A stretch of DNA of 7,819 nt from NCBI GenBank assembly GCA_003157575.1, contig PMKA01000223.1:1-7819 (forward strand). The letters run 5' to 3'. The notes under the pieces were generated by a model. It searched no databases. It had not been told where the DNA came from and saw nothing but the letters and a program-made list of their open reading frames with translations. Below are positions 1 through 4,540 of the stretch, one piece after another (within the stretch, counting starts at the first letter, position 1; every line of letters begins with the position of its first letter). The position numbers were made by a program, and so were the translations under genes. The DNA is from Opitutia bacterium. GTDB lineage: Bacteria; Verrucomicrobiota; Verrucomicrobiia; Opitutales; Opitutaceae.

Positions 1-579
1 CAACGCCGGCTGGAAATAGAAGAAATTGGGGATGTAGTTTGCGTCGCGCTCCGCGGCCCCGACCACGACCTGCTGGTTCGGAGCAGACCAGGTCCAGACG
101 CTGTTGGTCCAGATGTACCAATCCGAGTAACGATTGCGTTCGTGGCGCTGGGATTCGCGGAACCACGGGTGCTGGTCGGACGTGTGCCCCGCCACCAGAT
201 CCAGCATGACGCGGATTCCGAGCTTGCGTGCTTCGGCGAAGAGATCCCGCAGGTCCTCGTTGGTGCCGTAGCGCGGCGCCACCCGGTAAAAATCCGAAAC
301 ATCGTAGCCCGCGTCGCGAAACGGCGATTCAAAACACGGGTTGATCCACAGCGCCGTCACGCCAAGGCTGTGCAAATACGGCAGCTTCTCCATGATGCCT
401 CGAAGGTCTCCGATCCCGTCGCCGTTTGAATCGCGGAACGACTGGGGATAGATCTCATAGAAGACCGCGTGTTCGAGCCAGACAGGCGCGGCGTGGGGTG
501 CAACAGCATTCATGTTCGACGGGCACAGGCACAGGATTGCAGCCAGGATTGGCAAAACGGAAAAGACGGTCGGACGCAT
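1..579 (-). CDS. Exported GH13 alpha-glucosidase/alpha-amylase family enzyme, N-terminal part
   Basis: Reading leftwards from the ATG at 579-577, the frame stays open for 193 codons and runs off the window, so the C-terminal part is missing. Residues 1-25 form a hydrophobic signal peptide, implying periplasmic or outer-membrane location. From about residue 36 the sequence is a GH13 (beta/alpha)8 barrel start: HAVFYEIYPQSFRD, then the calcium-loop-like DSNGDGIGDLRGI (50-62), GVTALWINP (73-81), SPFRDAGYDVSDFY (85-98) and conserved region I at 127-132, followed by TSDQHPWF. The family hydrolyses or transfers alpha-linked glucose units. Region I reads DLVAGH, with Gly where most members have Asn. 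The catalytic Asp, Glu and Asp fall beyond the window edge, so activity and substrate cannot be judged. The gene follows the TIM-barrel gene by 48 nt, probably in one operon. No convincing ribosome binding site precedes the start. The family call is firm; the specificity is unknown. Confidence 0.9.
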   Translation of the reverse strand, partial: MRPTVFSVLPILAAILCLCPSNMNAVAPHAAPVWLEHAVFYEIYPQSFRDSNGDGIGDLRGIMEKLPYLHSLGVTALWINPCFESPFRDAGYDVSDFYRVAPRYGTNEDLRDLFAEARKLGIRVMLDLVAGHTSDQHPWFRESQRHERNRYSDWYIWTNSVWTWSAPNQQVVVGAAERDANYIPNFFYFQPAL

Positions 580-627
580 GGAAAGAAAACCAAGACGGAG
601 GGGATACGGGGAATTGAACCGCTCCGG

Positions 628-1500
628 TCAGTATTCCCGGTCGGCGGAGCGGAGCGCCCGGGCAACCGCGGCCCGTGTCGCCCGCGCGGTGCGCGCCGCA
701 GCCTCTTCCGGGGGCATCGCGCTGAGTTCCGTGTCGAAGGGCTCCGCCGTCACAGGTCCGTCGTAGCCGGCGTCGGCCAGCGCCTGCATGAAGCCGTCCA
801 GATCGATGACCCCTGTCGCGCCCGGCAGTTTTCGGCGGTTGTCAACGAGCTCGGCGGAGGAGATTTCCGATGGCGCGTCGTTGATGTGGACGTGCACGAT
901 GAATTCACGCATGAGGCCGTACAAATCCTCTCGCACCCCCCCGGCGCAATGCCAGTGCCATGCGTCGAGGAGCAGGCCGCAGTTGGGACCGATCGCCCGT
1001 GCCAGCTCCACAATCGTGCCGACAGAATGGACAAACGGATGCTTGAAACCCCGGCGCGCAGTCTCCGGCCCGATGAACTCCAGGCCGAGGCGGACACCGT
1101 ACGCCGCCAGGAGCTCCGCCACCGGCCGGAAACGGTCGACGTGGAACCTGAAGTTGGCGTCATACGCGAGCTCGTCGCTGCCCGGCAGAATCCACATGCA
1201 GGCGCGCCGTGCGCCCAAATCACGGGCGCTGGCCAGCATCGAGGGAAGGCGTCCGAGCCAGGCGCGCCACTCGGTCTCAGCCACCCCGTATGGGACGAAG
1301 GGGAGGTTCCATGCCCCGACCCGGAGGCCGTGCTGGATGAACAGACTGCGCACAGCCGGGGCGCCGCATGCCAAAACCTCTTCGTGCAGCGCCGCCAACG
1401 GGACCTCGTATCCGCCAAATCCGTGGCGCTCCGCCAACGCCAGCCCCTCGCGAAAAGTGACGGTGATGCCTACGTTACCGGGATTGAAGCAGGCAAACAT
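628..1500 (-). CDS. Sugar-phosphate isomerase/epimerase-like TIM-barrel protein (AP endonuclease 2 superfamily)
   Basis: This 290-residue protein has no signal peptide and is predicted to be cytoplasmic. It looks like a xylose-isomerase-like TIM barrel (the inosose dehydratase, tagatose epimerase and endonuclease IV superfamily). The usual strand-end metal and catalytic positions are visible: Glu141 in LGLEFIGPE, Asp179 with His182/His184 in LLLDAWHWH, His205 and Asp208 in VHVHINDAP, and Glu253 in VTAEPF. This pattern suggests a divalent-metal-dependent isomerase, epimerase or dehydratase acting on a sugar or polyol; the substrate cannot be read from sequence. I chose the ATG at 1500 (MFACFNPGNV) because it directly precedes the first barrel strand. 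An in-frame ATG at 1593 would add 31 Arg/Gly-rich residues unlike the family. It is probably cotranscribed with the GH13 gene 48 nt downstream and diverges from the epimerase gene, which suggests a role in handling a released sugar. Confidence 0.85.
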   Translation of the reverse strand: MFACFNPGNVGITVTFREGLALAERHGFGGYEVPLAALHEEVLACGAPAVRSLFIQHGLRVGAWNLPFVPYGVAETEWRAWLGRLPSMLASARDLGARRACMWILPGSDELAYDANFRFHVDRFRPVAELLAAYGVRLGLEFIGPETARRGFKHPFVHSVGTIVELARAIGPNCGLLLDAWHWHCAGGVREDLYGLMREFIVHVHINDAPSEISSAELVDNRRKLPGATGVIDLDGFMQALADAGYDGPVTAEPFDTELSAMPPEEAAARTARATRAAVARALRSADREY

Positions 1501-1705
1501 GGGATTATCAGCTTGAAAGCCAAATCCCGAGTTCGCCCGGCCCGATCGTCTCCAGCCTGGCGCATTTCCCCGACCGAAGGGGAAGATCCACATTCCCTTT
1601 GCTCATTCGGGAAGTGTAAGACAATTAGCCCGCTAGGCGATTCTGTTCTTTGCAGAAATGCCCCCATTGATTTTGCCCATGATTTCCGAAGATCTCCCTC
1701 GTACA
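1501..1705. other. Divergent intergenic region between isomerase-like and epimerase genes
   Basis: This 205-nt spacer must carry the promoters of both diverging transcripts. I looked for paired -35/-10 hexamers on both strands and for a clear operator palindrome and found none worth naming. The stretch around 1590-1660 is less GC-rich than the flanking genes, which fits a promoter location. Neither start codon has a clear Shine-Dalgarno sequence. In-frame ATGs at 1658 and 1679 belong to possible but less likely N-terminal extensions of the epimerase. Confidence 0.4.
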
Positions 1706-3076
1706 ATGACACGACGCCTTCTCATCGCCGCGCTGGCGCTCTCCGGCGTCACGAGACTGCCGGCGGCAGACCCGACAAACGCCGTGACTGCACTCGTCCC
1801 TGCGCAGCAGGCCGTCGCGCCCGCGCCGGTCGCCCCTGCGCTGTTGCAGGCGGCCAAATCACGTATCGAGGCCGAGCTGCTGCAGGACATTCTCCCGTTC
1901 TGGATGCAAAACACGCGCGATCGCTCCCGCGGAGGCTTCTTCGGCGAGATCTCCAGCGGAATGAAGGTTCGCACGAACGCCCCGCGCGGCCCCCTGCTCA
2001 CGGCGCGCATTCTCTGGACGTTCTCCGCCGCCTACCGCCGGTATCACGACCCGGCCTGCCTCGAGATGGCAAAGTGGGCGTATGACGACCTTGTCTCGCG
2101 ATGCTGGGATGCCACGTATGGAGGGCTGTTCTGGACGATCGGCGCCGACGGAAAGCCCCTCGACATGCGGAAGAGCGTCTATGTCCAGGCCTTCGGCATC
2201 TACGGATTGAGCGAATACAGCCGCGCCACCGGAGATTCTGCGGCGCTCAACCGGGCGATCGAATTGTACCGGCTGATTGAAGCGCGCAGCCGCGATCGCG
2301 CCAACGGCGGCTACCACGAGGAATTCGCCCGAAACTGGAGCGCGTTGAGCCGGGCGGAGCAGGGCATCATGGGCCCGGCCGGGACGAAATCCCAAAATGT
2401 GCATCTGCACATCCTCGAGGCGTACACAAGCCTGCTGCGGGTCTGGCCGGACCCGCAACTGCGAGAAGACCTTACCAGCCTCGTCGGCGTCATGATGACG
2501 CGCGTGCTCAACCCGGCCAGCCACCACCTGCGACTGTTTTTCAAGGACGATTGGACGCCGCAAACCGACGCCGTCTCCTACGGACACGACATCGAATTCA
2601 GCTGGCTCTTGCCGGAGGCCGCCGCGGTGCTCGACGACCCCGGGCTCGTTGCGCGGACCAACGCCGTCGCAGTGGAGATCGCCCGGACGACCCTCTCCGA
2701 AGGCATCGACACCGACGGCGGCGTCGCAGAGGAAGGCGGACCGGCGGGCATCACCGACCGGAGCAAGGAGTGGTGGCCGCAGGCCGAGGCCGCAATCGGG
2801 TTGCTCAACGCCTACCAGATCAGCGGCGATCCGGTCTTCCTAAACGCGTCGCTTCGCCTATGGGACTTCATCGACACACGCCTCATCGACCGGAAGAACG
2901 GCGAGTGGTTACAGGGGCTGACCAGATACGGGAAGCCCTCCCGGCAGCCCAAGGTCAGCTTTTGGAAGTGCCCCTATCACAATGGCCGCGCATGCATGGA
3001 GATCGTCGAACGCCTCGACTCCATCCTGTCCCGTTCGCAGGCGACCGCCGGAGCGCCCACGGCTCCCCGCCGATGA
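1706..3076 (+). CDS. Exported AGE-superfamily epimerase, probable cellobiose 2-epimerase
   Basis: The protein is 456 residues from the ATG at 1706. Residues 1-20 (MTRRLLIAALALSGVTRLPA) are a typical Sec signal peptide. Starts at 1658 or 1679 would bury it behind a charged leader, so 1706 is preferred. An Ala/Pro linker (about 30-46) precedes an (alpha/alpha)6 barrel. Signature residues are Arg101 in TARILWTF, His235 in NVHLHILEAYT, His294 and Glu297 in GHDIEFSWLL, Trp356/357 in EWWPQAEA, and His425 in WKCPYHNGRACMEI. The spacings His235-His294 (59) and His294-His425 (131) match those I recall for Rhodothermus marinus cellobiose 2-epimerase (H200, H259, H390), as does the offset of Arg101 to R66. 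Such enzymes epimerise the reducing-end glucose of beta-1,4 disaccharides to mannose. N-acylglucosamine or mannose epimerase activity is the alternative. Export is odd, because characterised members are mostly cytoplasmic. It diverges from the isomerase/GH13 pair. Confidence 0.87.
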   Translation: MTRRLLIAALALSGVTRLPAADPTNAVTALVPAQQAVAPAPVAPALLQAAKSRIEAELLQDILPFWMQNTRDRSRGGFFGEISSGMKVRTNAPRGPLLTARILWTFSAAYRRYHDPACLEMAKWAYDDLVSRCWDATYGGLFWTIGADGKPLDMRKSVYVQAFGIYGLSEYSRATGDSAALNRAIELYRLIEARSRDRANGGYHEEFARNWSALSRAEQGIMGPAGTKSQNVHLHILEAYTSLLRVWPDPQLREDLTSLVGVMMTRVLNPASHHLRLFFKDDWTPQTDAVSYGHDIEFSWLLPEAAAVLDDPGLVARTNAVAVEIARTTLSEGIDTDGGVAEEGGPAGITDRSKEWWPQAEAAIGLLNAYQISGDPVFLNASLRLWDFIDTRLIDRKNGEWLQGLTRYGKPSRQPKVSFWKCPYHNGRACMEIVERLDSILSRSQATAGAPTAPRR

Positions 3077-3115
3077 TCTTCGGACTTCGAGTCCGGCGGG
3101 CTGCCAGCCGGAAGA
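3077..3115. repeat. Compound palindrome just after the epimerase stop
   Basis: A perfect 6-bp stem with a 3-nt loop (CGGACT/AGTCCG, 3081-3095) begins 4 nt after the stop codon. A second stem CCGGC/GCCGG (3093-3097 and 3107-3111) and outer arms TCTTC/GAAGA (3077-3081 and 3111-3115) overlap it, so alternative folds compete. A run of A, not T, follows on the plus strand. It is therefore not a canonical intrinsic terminator for the epimerase, although it may stabilise the 3' end or halt transcription weakly. Confidence 0.5.
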
Positions 3116-3149
3116 AAAAACGCATGACGCGCGCTCCGGCCAAGCCGCA

Positions 3150-3216
3150 CCAAGCCTCGCCGCGCCGTAGCCTTCCCGACCTCCGTAGTCTTGGCGAAGG
3201 ACGTGGCGAAGGCCGG
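3150..3216. repeat. Short repeat-rich intergenic element
   Basis: Two tandem-like direct repeats sit side by side: CCGTAGCCTT (3165-3174) and CCGTAGTCTT (3183-3192), then GGCGAAGG at 3193-3200 and again at 3205-3212. On the minus strand the segment reads as the TTCGCCA...CTACGGAGG kind of sequence that I recall as a dispersed intergenic repeat in Verrucomicrobiota and relatives; that recollection is unverified. No credible coding frame covers it. Neighbours are the epimerase palindrome on the left and the recombinase remnant on the right. Confidence 0.4.
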
Positions 3217-3275
3217 TTCAACAAGGGTTGTGTGTCGGCGAACCTCGTCGAGACCGCAGCGGAGTCGAGCTATCG

Positions 3276-3425
3276 CGGCACACGACCTTCTGGGTTGCGG
3301 CCATGGTTCGGGGAAGGATCAGGCTTATGGGCCATGTTTCTATCAAGACCACTGCCGGCTACATGCATCCGGTTGTGGAGGTGTTGGAGGAATATTGGGT
3401 ATCCCAATCAAGTGCGATTGAACCG
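3276..3425 (+). pseudogene. C-terminal remnant of a tyrosine recombinase/integrase
   Basis: In the frame in which 3324-3326 is a codon, the sequence reads LMGHVSIKTTAGYMHP followed by VVEVLEEYW. This matches the box II end of tyrosine recombinases: the LxGH motif (His at 3336-3338), the KTT turn, and the nucleophilic Tyr at 3360-3362. About 16 residues upstream the same frame shows RHTTF, which could be a shortened relic of the conserved RHTFA segment; roughly six residues would be missing between the two. No catalytic-domain sequence or N-terminal core-binding domain precedes it in any plus-strand frame, so the piece cannot be functional. Downstream residues quickly lose family resemblance. 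The left boundary is approximate, and only 3324-3410 is well supported. It marks past integration or decay of a mobile element. No tRNA or attachment site is visible beside it. Confidence 0.55.
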
Positions 3426-3591
3426 CGAAAGACCCCAAGACTCGCGAAGTCGAACGATCCATCTCGGCAACCACGCTCGCAGCCACACTCTTGGTCCGCT
3501 CGCTCGCGGCTACCCATTGGGTGCACCCGGCTTGCTGCGAGGGTCTTTTCCCTGGCTGCAAAAAGTCGGGAACTGTCTCGCCGCGAAAAAC

Positions 3592-3618
3592 AAAAAGCCC
3601 CGCCGCTGCGGCGGGGCT
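3592..3618 (-). terminator. Rho-independent terminator of the EF-hand gene
   Basis: On the minus strand the sequence is a perfect 11-bp GC-rich inverted repeat (AGCCCCGCCGC / GCGGCGGGGCT, one-base centre, so about a 9-bp stem with a pentaloop in practice) followed at once by TTTTT and a second T-rich stretch. It begins 56 nt after the stop codon of the minus-strand EF-hand gene. This is the classical intrinsic terminator layout and the clearest regulatory element in the window. Confidence 0.9.
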
Positions 3619-3674
3619 GACAGACGGGTTGAGGACATCCGTCCCGACGGGAGAATTCCCGGCGGAGGCGGTCG

Positions 3675-4226
3675 TCATTCGCTCTCAGGTGCCTGCCCGT
3701 CCTCGGGGGCGGTATCCGCAGCCGTCTTCGCGGTGTTGCGCGCGGCCTTGCGCTTCTCGGATGCCGCCAGACGCTTTGCCTCGTCGGCCCTGGCCACGGC
3801 GAGCTCGGATTCATCGAGCTTGCCGTCCTTGTTCCGGTCGTACCGGGCGAGTTTCTTCGCCTCGGCCGCGGCGGCCTTTTCCGCCAGCCTGGCCTCGCGC
3901 GCAGCCTTCTTCTCGGCCCGGACCTTCTCAGCGTCCGCCTTCTTCGCCGCCCGCTCCTGGGCATTGAGCTTTCCGTCCTTGTCGGCGTCATAACGCGCCA
4001 GGTCGGCGGCATGCCTGGCCTCCCGGGCCGTGGGTTGTTTTTCGTTGTCGGCCTGCGGCGCGGTCGTTTCGGATTTGGCCTGCAAACCGTCGCCGGAGGC
4101 GTCGGATTTCTTCACGACAGGGGCGGAGGCATTCTCGTCCGCCGCAGCTGCGGCTGAAGCGGAAACAAGCGGCAGCCCCAGCAGGGCCACCGCGCAGAAC
4201 AGGTATGCATAGGGAGTGTTTTTCAT
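3675..4226 (-). CDS. Small exported EF-hand protein with Lys/Ala/Glu-rich helix
   Basis: The 183-residue product starts at the ATG at 4226 (MKNTPYAYLF), which opens a clear signal peptide with cleavage probably in the Ala run near residues 22-29. An upstream in-frame ATG at 4340 would put a poor 38-residue leader ahead of it. Two canonical 12-residue EF-hand loops are visible: DADKDGKLNAQE (80-91) and DRNKDGKLDESE (130-141), each with Asp at 1, 3 or 5, Gly at 6 and Glu at 12. Each is preceded by LARYD, and the two copies lie exactly 50 residues apart. A highly charged Lys/Ala/Glu/Arg helix (about 92-125) joins them, with a similar tail after the second. The region before the first loop is low-complexity. 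It probably binds calcium in the periplasm or at the cell surface. Its function and partner are unknown. It is monocistronic, with its own terminator downstream. Confidence 0.82.
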   Translation of the reverse strand: MKNTPYAYLFCAVALLGLPLVSASAAAAADENASAPVVKKSDASGDGLQAKSETTAPQADNEKQPTAREARHAADLARYDADKDGKLNAQERAAKKADAEKVRAEKKAAREARLAEKAAAAEAKKLARYDRNKDGKLDESELAVARADEAKRLAASEKRKAARNTAKTAADTAPEDGQAPESE

Positions 4227-4289
4227 AAACGCGAAAATCCCTGTGCACTGGCAAAGCGGGCTGCAAGCGCTTTTTTTCCTCCAGGAGCC

Positions 4290-4321
4290 AGGAGCCTGTC
4301 CACGAAGTCCGACAGGCTCCT
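4290..4321. repeat. 11-bp perfect inverted repeat
   Basis: Arms AGGAGCCTGTC (4290-4300) and GACAGGCTCCT (4311-4321) pair perfectly around a 10-nt loop. No T-run follows on either strand, so it is not a standard terminator. The loop and right arm share AAGTCCGACA with 4446-4455, pointing to a repeat family. It lies about 65 nt upstream of the EF-hand start and might sit in that gene's promoter or leader. Confidence 0.7.
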
Positions 4322-4323
4322 TA

Positions 4324-4343
4324 CAAATGGCGTTCGCCATTTG
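4324..4343. repeat. 9-bp perfect palindrome
   Basis: CAAATGGCG (4324-4332) and CGCCATTTG (4335-4343) are exact reverse complements separated by TT. It stands only 2 nt from the preceding 11-bp inverted repeat, so the two would form adjacent hairpins. It could be an operator-like dyad for the EF-hand gene or part of a repetitive palindromic unit; the sequence alone does not decide. Confidence 0.6.
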
Positions 4344-4361
4344 GGGAGGCTTTGAGAATCA

Positions 4362-4378
4362 CCGGGCAGAAGACCCGG
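4362..4378. repeat. Small hairpin CCGGG/CCCGG
   Basis: A 5-bp GC stem (4362-4366 and 4374-4378) encloses a 7-nt loop. It is short and could arise by chance in GC-rich DNA. It is listed because it continues the row of hairpins between 4290 and 4540. No T-run accompanies it. Confidence 0.3.
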
Positions 4379-4460
4379 CCGATACCAGCGTCCGATGGGT
4401 TCTCCAAAATGGCGCAGCGATCTTGTTATAGCAGCGGGGAGGACAAAGTCCGACACGCTT

Positions 4461-4540
4461 CTAGATTCCGCAGTTGAGGCGGAATCCACTCGCTCACGCT
4501 CGCGGCTACGAGGAGCGGAAGCCTCAATTGCGGAATCTAG
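4461..4540. repeat. 20-bp inverted repeat spanning the tolC stop codon
   Basis: The left arm 4461-4480 (CTAGATTCCGCAGTTGAGGC) and right arm 4521-4540 match as reverse complements with one mismatch in 20, separated by 40 nt. Both ends begin with CTAG. The right-arm end contains the TAG stop (4539-4537) of the TolC-type gene, so the coding sequence ends inside the repeat. The 40-nt centre includes a 13-nt word (4497-4509) also found at 3501-3513. No T-tract follows the stem on the minus strand, so it is more like a REP or MITE-type palindromic element than a standard terminator, though a stem this long could still protect the mRNA 3' end. Confidence 0.75.

Larger units (their letters stand above)
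3077..3674. other. Gene-free spacer of about 600 nt
   Basis: This interval separates the plus-strand epimerase from the minus-strand EF-hand gene; the two genes converge here. It contains the compound palindrome, the repeat-rich element, the recombinase remnant and, at the right end, the terminator of the EF-hand gene. Between 3426 and 3590 I see no gene. A 13-nt sequence at 3501-3513 (CGCTCGCGGCTAC) recurs exactly at 4497-4509, a related copy with two mismatches in 15 nt lies at 3472-3486, and GGGTGCACCC at 3520-3529 is a perfect palindrome. Confidence 0.6.
4227..4536. other. 310-nt spacer filled with inverted repeats
   Basis: The spacer lies between the tolC-type gene (left-going, ends at 4537) and the EF-hand gene (left-going, starts at 4226). 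It must hold the EF-hand promoter, but no good -35/-10 pair stands out. It carries at least four inverted repeats listed separately, a tandem AGGAGCC pair (4283-4296), and repeated words: AAGTCCGACA at 4305-4314 and 4446-4455, and AAATGGCG at 4325-4332 and 4407-4414. No reading frame in it resembles a protein. Confidence 0.6.

Noticed and set aside
1501..1593. 31-residue extension of the TIM-barrel protein
   Set aside because: The extension is Arg/Gly-rich and unlike the family; the ATG at 1500 starts directly at the first barrel strand.
1590..1630. Plus-strand TTGCTC with 17-nt spacing to CAATTA as the epimerase promoter
   Set aside because: The -10 candidate hardly resembles TATAAT, and consensus promoters are a poor guide in this presumed group.
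469..2085. Long plus-strand reading frame of 538 codons
   Set aside because: It is antisense to the TIM-barrel gene, then overlaps the epimerase out of frame. Its translation is Arg/Pro/Gly-rich with no recognisable domain, as expected of a GC-rich shadow frame.
3077..3674. CRISPR array, tRNA or attachment site next to the recombinase scrap
   Set aside because: There is no regularly spaced repeat series, no cloverleaf, and no duplicated core sequence that could be paired as attL/attR.
4270..4277. T-run after an AAAGCG/CGCTTT stem as a plus-strand terminator
   Set aside because: No plus-strand gene lies upstream that would use it, the stem is only 6 bp, and it falls in the upstream region of the minus-strand EF-hand gene.
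4385..4413. Minus-strand TTGGAG, 17-nt gap, TATCGG as a promoter for the EF-hand gene
   Set aside because: Both hexamers match the consensus poorly, and the site is about 160 nt from the start with several hairpins between.
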